A DNA stretch of 64,000 bases from Planctomycetota bacterium (GTDB lineage: Bacteria; Planctomycetota; UBA1135; GCA-002686595): positions 186,001 to 250,000 of the forward strand of contig DUCM01000014.1 of assembly GCA_012959785.1 (NCBI GenBank). The letters run 5' to 3'. The stretch's first letter is position 1. Every line of letters begins with the position of its first letter. Positions 50,898-60,230 of this stretch are shown here, piece by piece. Below the pieces are notes generated by a model, which worked only from the letters and a program-made list of their open reading frames with translations, ran no database searches and was not told where the DNA came from. The position numbers and the translations under genes are program-made.

Positions 50898-53800
50898 TCA
50901 AGTCTGCTTCGCGGCACTCTTGTCCAGGCCCATGTGTTCCATGGCCTGTTGCAGGCAGTAGTCAGTGTTGCCACGCACCAGGCGCGCGAGGTTCGAGTCC
51001 GCGTCCGTCTCGGACTGAATGGGCAGTTCTTTCAGGAACACGCGGTGGCGTGGTTCGAGCACGCGCTGGTCGAGCATGAAGACGCACCCGTGATCGCTGA
51101 CGCGCCGCATCAGGCGTCCAAAACCCTGACGGAACTTGGCCAGAGCCTTGGGCATGTAAATCTGGCGCCGCTGTTCGGTAGATCCCAGGGCCGCGCATTG
51201 GGCGTAGTGGTAACGGTCGGGCACGCCGTAGGGCAGGCGCACCATGACGAGGTACTCAAGGGTCTCTCCGGGGAAGTCAGCGCCATACCAGAAGGTGTCG
51301 ACTCCCATGAGGATGGAGTCGCGCTGATTACGGAACAGTTCGGACAACTTCTCCTTCGAGCTACCTTCCATGTTCTGGTACCAAAAGGGCATCTTGCGCG
51401 CGCGGAAGTGGCCTTCCAGTCGTGCGCCCACGCGCTTGACATCGTCGGCGTTGGTGAACAGCACGAGGGTGCGTCCGCCGGTGCGCTCGCAGAGCTTGAC
51501 GAGAAAGTCGCGCACGAAAGCCAGGAAGGTATCCTTGTTGCCGGATGCCGCTGGCGCATCGCGGGGAACGGCCACCAGGACACGGCTGTAGTCGAAGACC
51601 TCCGGAGCGCGAAAAGTGCGCAGGCTGCACGGCAGGCGTTCTTCGTCCTCCATGGGCGTTACGGCCCGTTCGAGACCGGTGTAGGCCTTGGCCGCATCGA
51701 AACCACCCTTGATCCAGGTTGTGGCCGACAGGCAGGTCGCCGTGGCCAAGGATGGGAAGTAAAAGCGGCCGAGGAATTCGTGGGGCAAGAGCACCCGGGC
51801 CTCCAACTTGACTTGCCCGCGGGGCGTGGTCTGCACATCATGAAATGTGAGCGGGCTGAATGTCGCCTGGCCTTCTTGCAGGGGAATCCAGGCGGCAACG
51901 CTCTCGAGCCATTGGCAGAGGTCGGTGCGAGCGATGTCCAGGGAACGCCGCAAGCGGGCCAACCTCTGCCCCGCAACAGAGCTCAGGCGTTCGGCCAATT
52001 CGGTCAGGAGGCCATCGAGTTCGCTGCCAGCCTGGTAGAAGCGCGCCCGTGCAGCGAGCAGGTTGGCGCCCGCATGGCTCTCTGCGAACTCTCGCAGGAG
52101 GCTGTGTTCATCTCGTTCGCTGCGCTCGCGCCCGGCGTTTGCGCGCCAACGCAGAAACTCCTCGACTTGCGATACCAACTCCTCGCGGGTGACATCGAGC
52201 CTCTCACGAGCGGCCCGCGCGCGATCGAGGACCAGGGCGCTCTTGGTGCCGCTCACCAGGCGTTTTTCGATCCGCCGAAAGAGCCCTCGGCGGCGTCCCG
52301 GGCCTGGTTGTTCGAGGCGCTCGATCCAATTACCCACTTCTCCGAGGTCGAGGTTGTGGCTCCAGGCTGCATGGGTCTGGTCGTGCAGGTGCTCGCACTC
52401 GTCGAAGATAACGTGGCGAAAAAAATCCTGACGCGCCAGGGCGAAGGAATGGTTAGTGATCACGAGATGGCTGCGCTCGGCGCGCCAGCGGGTGACTTCC
52501 GCGGCGCAGGAATTGCGATCGTCTCTCGATCGGCAGCACGATGATTGGGCGCGTACATGGCGCACGAGGTCGCGCAGGGCGCGGATGAACGGGCGCGCCT
52601 GGTCCGTGGCCAGCGGGGGGCGCAGGGGCAGTCGATCGAGATCGCCGGCCGGATCGGTGAGCGAGAAGATGAGTAACTGCGCGTAGGCCAGCCAGTCCTC
52701 GCCGGGGGCTTCGTCGCCGGGCAGGTGCAGTTTTAGGGCGCGCCAACAGAGGTAGTTCTGGCGGCCCTTGAGCACCGTCACCCGCAGATCCGGCTCCAGG
52801 CCGGCGCCACGAAAGGCATCCAGGGCGCGGGGAATTTCGTGGTTCATGGCCTGCTCCTGCAGGGCTCGCGTGCAGGTGGCGACTCCCACGCGCACCTCGT
52901 GACGGCGGGCCCAGAGCAGCGCGGGCACGAGGTACGCGAGAGTCTTGCCAGTGCCCGTGGGGGCGTGCACCAGCAGGAGTTGCGTCTCGGCCTCGCCGCT
53001 GGAGCCGATAGTTTGAGCCACTTCGCGGGCCACTTCGTGCTGGCCTCCGCGATAGAGGGCCTGATTGGTAGTCTTGTCCTGGGCGCCGAAGTGGCTCGGC
53101 AAAAATTCGCGAAAAACCAGGTCGCTAAGAGCCGCGTCGTCGGGGTGAAAGGGCAGCGGGCCGTCGCGGTCGGGTGGCAGAGGCTCGAGGCCCTGCCAGG
53201 TGAGAGCATCACTTGTCCAGCGCGGCGCGAGGTCGTCGAGCAGCGCGGGAAGATCCTCCAAGTTCAGAGCGGAGCGTGCGAAGCGGCCATCCTTTAATTC
53301 GCCCGCGTGACTGCCCGCGGCCCACGGGCTGGGATGGTTGAGGACTTGCAGGCAGTGTTTGAGTGCGGTGGATGACAGGGAATCGCCGGCGGTCAGTCGG
53401 GACCAGGCGGCGAGCCAAACAGAGCTCGCTAGAGCCAGGCCAGAATCGTCCAGGCGTGCAAAACGCGCCGCGAGGCAGGTCAAAGCTTCGCGCAGATCCA
53501 GAGGTGTGATGGCCGCTTCCGAGAAACGCTCGCGCTCCGTCGCCAACTCAGCTGTGAGCTGCGCGCTGCGACCGGTGAGGCACCCGGGAAAAAAGAGCGC
53601 GGTGATGTCGTTCAGACCGATCCCCTCTGGAACTGCGTCGAAGCCGCCACCCAGCAGAGCCGCAAAACCCTCGAATAATTGGCGCTCGGGGCTGATTACC
53701 GTGTGCCCTGCCAGGAAGGCAGCCAGGTCGCGCCAGATGTCTTCGCCAGCGCCTTCGAGGTCATCGCGCAGGGGCCCAAAGCGCTCGGCCAGTCGTTCCA

Positions 53801-54089
53801 GGCGCGCCGAACCACATTCGTCGGGAGCGAGGGCCTCGCGCGGATCGCACCAGGCGTCGAGTTGTTCCCAACCCTCTCCGTCCGACCGCGGCCGCGTGGC
53901 CTGAACGCGCAAGCAGAGGTCCAGGCTGGGGTCCTCGCCGCTGCACCAGAGGGTTACGAAGGCAAGCGGTGCCGGAGCGTTCCACTCGAAGGCTGCGCCA
54001 TCCAACTCCAAGGCCACGCCGGGGAGCTCGGATCGGGTGGAGTTGGGTTGTTGCACGGAGTCTTCTGGCGCCTGAAGGCACGCGACCAT
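50898..54089 (-). CDS. DinG-like superfamily 2 helicase with degenerate N-domain
   Basis: This 1063-residue XPD/DinG-type helicase would unwind DNA 5' to 3'. Walker A is HAPTGTGKTLAYLVPAL near residue 375, Walker B is the unusual FDECEH in place of DEAH, and ITNHSFAL precedes it. Cysteines at QNYLCW, SSCCRS and NSCAAE are placed as for the XPD-type iron-sulphur cluster. The C-terminal motifs include MGVDTFWYGADFPGE and FRQGFGRLMR. The first 170 residues may be a DnaQ-like exonuclease domain that has lost its acidic catalytic residues (FVTLWCSG where DxETTG is expected). ATG 54089 is taken as start. Confidence 0.85.
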   Translation of the reverse strand: MVACLQAPEDSVQQPNSTRSELPGVALELDGAAFEWNAPAPLAFVTLWCSGEDPSLDLCLRVQATRPRSDGEGWEQLDAWCDPREALAPDECGSARLERLAERFGPLRDDLEGAGEDIWRDLAAFLAGHTVISPERQLFEGFAALLGGGFDAVPEGIGLNDITALFFPGCLTGRSAQLTAELATERERFSEAAITPLDLREALTCLAARFARLDDSGLALASSVWLAAWSRLTAGDSLSSTALKHCLQVLNHPSPWAAGSHAGELKDGRFARSALNLEDLPALLDDLAPRWTSDALTWQGLEPLPPDRDGPLPFHPDDAALSDLVFREFLPSHFGAQDKTTNQALYRGGQHEVAREVAQTIGSSGEAETQLLLVHAPTGTGKTLAYLVPALLWARRHEVRVGVATCTRALQEQAMNHEIPRALDAFRGAGLEPDLRVTVLKGRQNYLCWRALKLHLPGDEAPGEDWLAYAQLLIFSLTDPAGDLDRLPLRPPLATDQARPFIRALRDLVRHVRAQSSCCRSRDDRNSCAAEVTRWRAERSHLVITNHSFALARQDFFRHVIFDECEHLHDQTHAAWSHNLDLGEVGNWIERLEQPGPGRRRGLFRRIEKRLVSGTKSALVLDRARAARERLDVTREELVSQVEEFLRWRANAGRERSERDEHSLLREFAESHAGANLLAARARFYQAGSELDGLLTELAERLSSVAGQRLARLRRSLDIARTDLCQWLESVAAWIPLQEGQATFSPLTFHDVQTTPRGQVKLEARVLLPHEFLGRFYFPSLATATCLSATTWIKGGFDAAKAYTGLERAVTPMEDEERLPCSLRTFRAPEVFDYSRVLVAVPRDAPAASGNKDTFLAFVRDFLVKLCERTGGRTLVLFTNADDVKRVGARLEGHFRARKMPFWYQNMEGSSKEKLSELFRNQRDSILMGVDTFWYGADFPGETLEYLVMVRLPYGVPDRYHYAQCAALGSTEQRRQIYMPKALAKFRQGFGRLMRRVSDHGCVFMLDQRVLEPRHRVFLKELPIQSETDADSNLARLVRGNTDYCLQQAMEHMGLDKSAAKQT

Positions 54090-54427
54090 TAAAGCACGGC
54101 CACGGCCCTCAGCGCCGCAGCCTAATGCTCAGGGGGCCTGCGCGGGGCAGCGGCGTGCTTCTCGGGCCTTCTCTGCCCGTGATCTTGGGCTCTCTGGGAG
54201 GATTGTCCAAGGTTTTGATAAACAGCCCTAACTTATTGTCAATAAGGTATTTATGGTTGCTCGTTAACCCCTCCCGCCCCCCCCCTGGAGAACCCCAGAG
54301 CCCGGTCCCCCCCTTGACTCGCGGCGCGCCCTGCCTATTTATGGCGCCCCGTCGGCGCCGCTCCTGGCCTCGATATTGCCTATCACACCTCCCCCGAGCT
54401 TCGGAGACCTCACAGAGAAGAGAGCGC
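54090..54427. other. Divergent intergenic region between helicase and topA
   Basis: No gene is seen. It holds a 15-base palindrome CTTATTG-T-CAATAAG at 54232-54246, a run of C, and the topA promoter candidate described separately. Confidence 0.5.
54314..54341 (+). promoter_or_regulatory. Sigma70-type promoter candidate for topA
   Basis: TTGACT (54314-54319) and TATTTA (54336-54341) are separated by 16 bases. The topA ATG is 86 bases downstream. Confidence 0.55.
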
Positions 54428-57115
54428 ATGGTATCCGCCAACGAGAAGGCCCTGGTCATCGTCGAATCGCCCACGAAGGCGAGGACCATCTCGAACTTCC
54501 TGCCCAAGGGTTTCATTGTCGAGGCCAGCATCGGCCACATTCGTGACCTGCCGAACTCCGCCAAGGAGATCCCAGCCGACATCAAGAAGGAGCCTTGGTC
54601 GCGCCTGGGCATCAATGTCGATTCGGAGTTCGAACCCGTCTATGTCATCCCGCCGGAGAAGAAAAAACAGGTTGCCAAGCTGAAGAAACAGCTGGCTGGA
54701 GTGGATGTCGTCTATCTCGCGACCGATGAAGACCGCGAGGGAGAATCGATCTCGTGGCACCTCGTCGAAGTGCTCAAACCCAAGGTGCCCAAGAAGCGCC
54801 TGGTCTTCCACGAGATCACCAAGACGGCTATTCGCGCGGCGCTTGATAACCCCCGCGAGCTGGATCTACGCATGATCAAGGCGCAGGAGACGCGCCGCAT
54901 CCTTGACCGGCTCTATGGCTATGAGATCTCGCCGATCCTCTGGCGCAAAGTCGCCCCTCGGCTTTCCGCGGGACGAGTGCAGTCGGTGACCGTGCGCCTG
55001 ATCGTCGAGCGCGAACGCGAACGCCAGCGTTTTGTCAAGAGCACCTTCTGGGACCTAACCGCCGATTTCAAAGCCGAATCTGGAGCACCTTTCAGCACGG
55101 TCTTGCATTCCCTTGACGGCAAGCGCATCGCCCGCGGCAAGGACTTTGACAGCACCACGGGGCTCTTGAAGACAGGCGACGATGCCGGTGTGCAACTAGT
55201 GGACGAAGAAATGGCCACCGCGCTCGTAGACGAGCTCAAGCGGGCCGATTGGGAGGTGGGCCGCGTCGAGCGCAAACCCTACACCGACCGCCCCTCGCCG
55301 CCCTTCACGACCTCCACCTTGCAACAGGAGGCCAACCGCAAGCTGAGGCTTTCGGCGCGCGCCACCATGCAGGCCGCTCAGCGGCTCTACGAGAACGGTC
55401 TGATCACCTATATGCGGACTGACTCAACCACCCTCTCCGATCAGGCCGTGAAGGCTTCGCGGGAGCAAATCGAACGGCTCTACGGCAAGGAGTACCTGCC
55501 CGACAAACCGCGGGTCTATCGCACAAAAGTCAAGAACGCCCAGGAAGCCCACGAGGCGATTCGGCCGGCCTCGGAGTTCAAGCGGCCCGACGACTTGCGT
55601 GCCCAGCTCGGCGACCGGGAGTTCAAGCTCTACGAACTGATCTGGAAGCGCACCATGGCCTGCCAGATGGAGGATGCCCGCGGTCACCGCATGACCCTGC
55701 GCATTACCAACGGACGAGCCGTGTTCCAGGCCTCGGGAAAGACCATCGAGTTCCCCGGCTACCTGCGGGCCTATGTTGAAGGTGCCGATGATCCCGATGC
55801 GGAGTTGGCTGACAAGGAGCTCGTTCTGCCGAGCGTCTCCGAAGGCGACTCCATGGAACTTGACAAGCTCGAGCCCAAGAGTCACACGACCCAACCGCCG
55901 GCGCGCTACACCGAGGCTTCACTGGTCAAGGAACTCGAAGCCAAAGGCGTGGGCCGTCCGAGCACTTATGCCACGATCATCGACACGATTTTGCATCGCC
56001 AATATGTGGTCAAGCAGGGCAGCGCCCTCGTTCCCACCTTCGTGGCCTTCGCCGTGGTGAAGTTGATGGAAAAGCACTTCGGAGGGCTCGTCGATGTGGC
56101 CTTCACGGCGCGCATGGAGGATGATCTCGACAAGATTGCCCGGGGCGAGATGGATGCCTTGCCGTACCTGCGCTCCTTTTACTTTGGCGATAAAGGTGAC
56201 AAGAAAGGGCTCAAGGACCTGATTCAGACCGAAATCGATGCCCGCGAAGTCTGTACCCTGGAATTGGGCGAAGACGACGAGGGTCGTGTGGTCAACATTC
56301 GCGTCGGCCGCTACGGGCCGTATCTCGAGCGCGGCGACGAGCGCGCCACAATCCCCGAAGGTGTGGCACCTGACGAGCTTGACATGGAACGCGCGGCCGA
56401 GATTCTGAAACGCGGATCGGGTCCCATCGAACTGGGTGACGATCCCGAGACGGGGCGTCCCGTCTTCGTCAAGACCGGCCGCTACGGCGCCTATGTGCAG
56501 CTCGGCGAAAACGACGACGAGCCCAAGATGAAGTCGCTCCTGCCCGGCATGGAAATGGAAACCACCACGCAAGAGGATGCGCTGCGTCTCTTGCGCTTGC
56601 CGCGCACCGTGGGCGAAGACGCGGATGGCGAGAGCGTGTTGGCCGACTACGGCCGCTACGGGCCCTACATCAAGCGCGGCGTGGACACTCGCAGCCTGGA
56701 GAAGCCCGAGGATGTTTTCGACGTCACCCTTGAGAAGGCCCTCGCTCGCTTGGCGGAAGCTCCCACCCGGGGTCGCCGGCGCGCGTCCAAGGTCATGCGC
56801 GAGCTCGGTGTCGACCCCACCAACGATTTGCAGGTCAAGGTCATGCACGGGCCCTACGGCCTGTATGTCACAGATGGCTCGATCAATGCCTCGCTCGCCA
56901 AGGATGCCGAAGTCGAGAAGGTCACCCTCGAAGAGGCAATCGACCTGATCCGAGTGCGTGAGGCCACGGGCAAGGTGCGCCGCAAGAAGAAAACCAAGAA
57001 GAAGGCCAAGAAGAAGACAACCAAGAAGGCCACCAAGAAGGTCACCAAGAGCGCGAAGCCTGGTGCCAAGAAAAAGTCGGCGCCGAAGAAAAAGGCCCCG
57101 AAGAAGTCTTCTTAG
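54428..57115 (+). CDS. topA: DNA topoisomerase I (type IA)
   Basis: This 895-residue enzyme relaxes negatively supercoiled DNA. The Toprim domain starts KALVIVESPTKARTI and includes LATDEDREGESISWHL. The catalytic Tyr is in LITYMRTDSTTLSD near residue 330. Several C-terminal repeats have GRYGPYL or GRYGAYV, replacing the zinc-finger type ending: no Cys cluster is visible. The last 45 residues are an extremely Lys-rich, histone-H1-like tail (KKKTKKKAKKKTTKKATKK and onwards), which should bind DNA non-specifically. ATG 54428 is preceded by AGAGAAGAGAG; the frame is open upstream but not conserved. Confidence 0.95.
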   Translation: MVSANEKALVIVESPTKARTISNFLPKGFIVEASIGHIRDLPNSAKEIPADIKKEPWSRLGINVDSEFEPVYVIPPEKKKQVAKLKKQLAGVDVVYLATDEDREGESISWHLVEVLKPKVPKKRLVFHEITKTAIRAALDNPRELDLRMIKAQETRRILDRLYGYEISPILWRKVAPRLSAGRVQSVTVRLIVERERERQRFVKSTFWDLTADFKAESGAPFSTVLHSLDGKRIARGKDFDSTTGLLKTGDDAGVQLVDEEMATALVDELKRADWEVGRVERKPYTDRPSPPFTTSTLQQEANRKLRLSARATMQAAQRLYENGLITYMRTDSTTLSDQAVKASREQIERLYGKEYLPDKPRVYRTKVKNAQEAHEAIRPASEFKRPDDLRAQLGDREFKLYELIWKRTMACQMEDARGHRMTLRITNGRAVFQASGKTIEFPGYLRAYVEGADDPDAELADKELVLPSVSEGDSMELDKLEPKSHTTQPPARYTEASLVKELEAKGVGRPSTYATIIDTILHRQYVVKQGSALVPTFVAFAVVKLMEKHFGGLVDVAFTARMEDDLDKIARGEMDALPYLRSFYFGDKGDKKGLKDLIQTEIDAREVCTLELGEDDEGRVVNIRVGRYGPYLERGDERATIPEGVAPDELDMERAAEILKRGSGPIELGDDPETGRPVFVKTGRYGAYVQLGENDDEPKMKSLLPGMEMETTTQEDALRLLRLPRTVGEDADGESVLADYGRYGPYIKRGVDTRSLEKPEDVFDVTLEKALARLAEAPTRGRRRASKVMRELGVDPTNDLQVKVMHGPYGLYVTDGSINASLAKDAEVEKVTLEEAIDLIRVREATGKVRRKKKTKKKAKKKTTKKATKKVTKSAKPGAKKKSAPKKKAPKKSS

Positions 57116-57303
57116 CAGGCTCCAGGCCACGCTACGGGCGCCCCCGGGCCCTCCCCCTCGACCGGCGAGAGCCCTCCGGATATCATGTCTAGCCCGCTTT
57201 CGCACCGCGTCAGGCGTCGACAGCTCCGGCAGGACCGGGAGCTGTTGCTCCGCGACCGGACGATCCCGAGCCCAGCCCCAACGCTTCCCCCGTTTCAGCC
57301 CCC

Positions 57304-58359
57304 ATGGAAATTACCGAGATCCAAGTCGACGGCTACGAGAAGGTCGTGCGCTGTCAGGACCGCGAGTCTGGTCTGCACGCCCTGATCGCTATCCACGATA
57401 CGACTCTGGGTCCCGCGCTTGGCGGGATGCGCATGTGGCCCTACGCCTCCGAAGACGAGGCCCTGTTCGATGTGCTGCGGCTGTCGCGCGGAATGACCTT
57501 CAAGTCAGCTGTGGCCGAGACCGGTCTGGGAGGCGGCAAGGCCGTCATACTCGCCGATCCCAAGACGGCCAAGAGCCGCAAGCTGTTCCTGGCCATGGGC
57601 CGCTTCGTGAACAGCCTCCAGGGCAAGTACATCACCGCCGAGGACATGAACATCGGCATAGCGGACCTCGAGATCGTCCAGGAAGAGACCCGGTTCGTCA
57701 CCGGGCTCAAGCGCTCCCAAGGCAGTTCGGGCAACCCCAGCCCATACACCGCCGAGGGTTGCTTGATCGGTCTGCGGGCTGTGGCCGAAGCCCTCGATGG
57801 CAGCTCCCAGCTCGCCGACTTGCATGTTGTCATCCAGGGCGTGGGTGCCGTGGGCGGAGCCCTGGCGGTGATGCTCAAGGAAGAGGGTACGCGGGTCACG
57901 GTCTGCGACATCAACGAAAAGCGCGTGGCCGAGCTGCAGAAGGAATACGGTTTCGAAGCGGTCGACGACGACGAGCACCTCGACCTGGAGTGCGACATCT
58001 ACGCACCCTGCGCCCGCGGTGCAGGCATCAATGACGAGACGATTCCGCGCCTGAATTGCCGCGCAGTCGCCGGTTGCGCCAACAACCAGTTGCTCGAGGC
58101 CCAGCATGCCGAAGCCTTGCGCCAGCGGGGCATCCTTTACGCCCCAGACTATGTGATCAATGCTGGCGGGATCATCAATGTGGCCGTGGAACTGCTGCCC
58201 GGTGGTTACGACGAAGAGGAGTCCCGTCGCCGCATCGCACGCATCTACGACAACCTGAAAAAGGTCTTCGAGATCTCGCGCCGCGATGACATCCCAACCA
58301 ACAAGGCGGCCCTGCGTCTCGCCGAGGACCGCCTCGGCGCCGCGCGTCAGACTAGCTGA
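57304..58359 (+). CDS. Leucine/valine/phenylalanine dehydrogenase family
   Basis: This 351-residue oxidative deaminase of the Glu/Leu/Phe/Val dehydrogenase family has the motif LSRGMTFKSAVAETGLGGGK near residue 60, with the catalytic lysines, and the NAD-binding GVGAVGGALAVML near residue 180. It would convert an amino acid (best match leucine-type) to its keto acid and ammonia using NAD. It is the length of leucine dehydrogenase. ATG 57304 starts right before EITEIQVDGYEKV. The 188-base gap after topA holds no clear promoter. It converges on the kinase gene. Confidence 0.9.
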   Translation: MEITEIQVDGYEKVVRCQDRESGLHALIAIHDTTLGPALGGMRMWPYASEDEALFDVLRLSRGMTFKSAVAETGLGGGKAVILADPKTAKSRKLFLAMGRFVNSLQGKYITAEDMNIGIADLEIVQEETRFVTGLKRSQGSSGNPSPYTAEGCLIGLRAVAEALDGSSQLADLHVVIQGVGAVGGALAVMLKEEGTRVTVCDINEKRVAELQKEYGFEAVDDDEHLDLECDIYAPCARGAGINDETIPRLNCRAVAGCANNQLLEAQHAEALRQRGILYAPDYVINAGGIINVAVELLPGGYDEEESRRRIARIYDNLKKVFEISRRDDIPTNKAALRLAEDRLGAARQTS

Positions 58360-58422
58360 TCTGCGTGGCCTGATTGAATCGGGGAGCCTGACCGATTTGA
58401 GCAGTAGCTCCTGCCCACGCTT

Positions 58423-59349
58423 CTATTCCTTGCGCAGGAACTCGACGAGGTCCTGCTCCAACTCGGCAAGACCGTAGTCCGGCACGATCAGCGAGCTGTA
58501 GACGATCTTCGACAGAGCGTCAGGCGTGTTGGGGTTGAGTTCCTTGGGCGGTGGGAAGCTCAGGAAGTAGGACAAGCTCAAGCGCTCGACCTCGCCACCT
58601 TGCTCGCGTCCCGCATAGGTCCAGGGCACATCGTCGAAGGGCAGCACGCCGGTCAGGATCTCGTAGAGCATGATACCGATGCCCATGACATCAGCCTTGC
58701 TGTCGCGCAACAGGAGCGGGTTGTAGTGCGGGGTAGTTGTGATCACGCCGCGCTCGTCTACGCGCAAGGCGGGATCGATCATGATCACGCTACCGGAGGG
58801 CTTGATCAGGATGTTCTCGGGCTTGAGGTCGCCGTGGTAATCGAGCTGGCCGTTCTTCTTCAGGCGCTGGAGCGAGCGCACGATGGTCAGGAACCAGTTC
58901 AGGCGGATGCCTTCCAGGGCTCGCACCTTTTCACGCAGCGTCTTGCCGCGCGTGTACTCGAGGGCCACGATGGGGCGGCCATCGTGTTCAAAAATCTCCT
59001 TGACCTTGATGAGATTGGGATTCTTGGCGGCGGCCAGGAGTTTGCCCTCGGCGCGGATCAAGTCGTCGATCTCGTGGACATCGAGGAAGTCGATGCGCAC
59101 ACCATCTTGGCGAAAGAAAATCGCCTCGGCCGGAGTCTCATCGGGGCTGATGCCCTCGGGCCGGCGTTGGTTCGTGATCTCAAGGAAGCGCGTGACATAG
59201 CGGCCACCACCGGCGACATCGCCGACCTTAAGCGCGACCTGCTTGCCCGCGGCGTCTTCTGCGAGGTACACCAGGGAAAACCCACCTCGGGCGAGGAACT
59301 CAACGACGCGGTAGGAGCCGATGCGTTCACCTGTTTCAAGCTTGATCAT
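58423..59349 (-). CDS. Serine/threonine protein kinase-like protein
   Basis: This 308-residue protein has the glycine-loop LARGGFSLVYLAED near residue 18, the ATP-binding Lys in KQVALKVG and the catalytic loop YHGDLKPENILI (HGD instead of HRD). The DFG position reads MIDPALRVD, so the metal-binding Asp stays but the following residues are DPA. Between the N-lobe Lys and the helix C Glu there is an insert with FFRQDGVRIDFLDVHE. ATG 59349 is chosen because the kinase fold begins there; the frame is open to 59556 with a possible start at 59439. Substrate and trigger are unknown; no transmembrane segment is seen. Confidence 0.82.
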   Translation of the reverse strand: MIKLETGERIGSYRVVEFLARGGFSLVYLAEDAAGKQVALKVGDVAGGGRYVTRFLEITNQRRPEGISPDETPAEAIFFRQDGVRIDFLDVHEIDDLIRAEGKLLAAAKNPNLIKVKEIFEHDGRPIVALEYTRGKTLREKVRALEGIRLNWFLTIVRSLQRLKKNGQLDYHGDLKPENILIKPSGSVIMIDPALRVDERGVITTTPHYNPLLLRDSKADVMGIGIMLYEILTGVLPFDDVPWTYAGREQGGEVERLSLSYFLSFPPPKELNPNTPDALSKIVYSSLIVPDYGLAELEQDLVEFLRKE

Positions 59350-59779
59350 GACCGGGATCTGTGAGGGGTCGTTCAGGAGGGCGGAAAATTGGGCGTGTCT
59401 TGACTGGCGAGCCCTAGACCTCGCCAACACCCTATTCATCGAACCGAGGGGCGATTGGGATTGAGGTATTCCGGGCACCTCGTGTACCTCATCCGAGGGG
59501 GAGCGAGCTCCCGGGGCAGCCAAGAGCCCCGCTTTGGAGCGGCGGACGAGAAACACAGATCTGGGATAGCCAAGAAAAAGAGCAACGCTGGCCAGGAAAA
59601 GGGCTGTTTATTGAAAGCTGCAAATAGGCTTGAGGGAATCGATGCATCCCGAGCATCTTGTTGCTGGTCCCATGTTGGCGAAGCTGGCAGCGGCGGCAGA
59701 GCCCCAGAAGGGAATTGAATCGCGATTCCTCGCAATACTAGTGCCCGGATGGGGTGAGTTCTGTCACTGCGCGAGCCCT
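59350..59779. other. Non-coding region with no recognised element
   Basis: Between the kinase start and the end of the small exported protein gene I find no credible gene. The sequence could hold the kinase promoter or an N-terminal extension up to 59439. Confidence 0.4.
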
Positions 59780-60175
59780 TCAGGGCCGCGCGAGGGTCTC
59801 GAGATCGACCTCGAAGACCGCTAATTTCCTGGATGTGCCCAGGATACGCCGGGCACCCTCGAAGATAGTGCCGCTGCCCAGCCACTCGGAATCCCGGGCG
59901 TGGGGTACGAAACGCCAGGCCCGGCCATGCTCATCCACCAGACCAAGTTCCTGCTGATCCGCGTTGCGGACACTAAAGAAGCGCCGGCCGCCATAGAGTT
60001 CCTCAAATTCGACCAGGGTGCCCAGCACCTTGCCGTCCTGCACGAGCTCCCAGGCCCGAGAGGGGTTGGAGAGGGTTGCGGTCACCGGCGCCCTGGCCAC
60101 CCTCTGGGGCGTAGCGCCCAGGCAGGCGAAGCACGAGGCGCACAGGAGCGCACAGATGAGGTCTTGGGTGCTCAC
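59780..60175 (-). CDS. Small exported protein, unknown
   Basis: This 131-residue protein begins at GTG 60175 with a hydrophobic Cys-rich N-terminus (LICALLCASCFACLGA), like a signal peptide; a loose lipobox at CASC or CFAC is possible but not canonical. The rest is a beta-rich domain with repeated phrases (GKVLGTLVEFEELYGGRRFF, then GLVDEHGRAWRFVPHA). I do not recognise a family. It diverges from the methionine aminopeptidase gene, 55 bases between starts. Confidence 0.65.
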   Translation of the reverse strand: MSTQDLICALLCASCFACLGATPQRVARAPVTATLSNPSRAWELVQDGKVLGTLVEFEELYGGRRFFSVRNADQQELGLVDEHGRAWRFVPHARDSEWLGSGTIFEGARRILGTSRKLAVFEVDLETLARP

Positions 60176-60212
60176 AGGAATAACTATCGGGCTTGGAAAC
60201 CTCCTCCTAGGC

Positions 60213-60218
60213 TAGAAT
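60213..60218 (+). promoter_or_regulatory. Candidate -10 element TAGAAT before methionine aminopeptidase
   Basis: TAGAAT begins 18 bases before ATG 60231. A weak TTGGAA lies 14 bases upstream. Confidence 0.4.
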
Positions 60219-60230
60219 CCTCGATCTCTC

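Noticed and set aside
54215-54243. TTGATA followed by the CTTATTG palindrome as a second topA promoter
   Set aside because: No good -10 hexamer at 16-18 bases; the TTGACT/TATTTA pair at 54314 is better.
55919-57205. A 428-residue reverse-strand open frame opposite topA
   Set aside because: It mirrors the topA repeats and the Lys-rich tail (Leu-rich on the other strand); no independent support.
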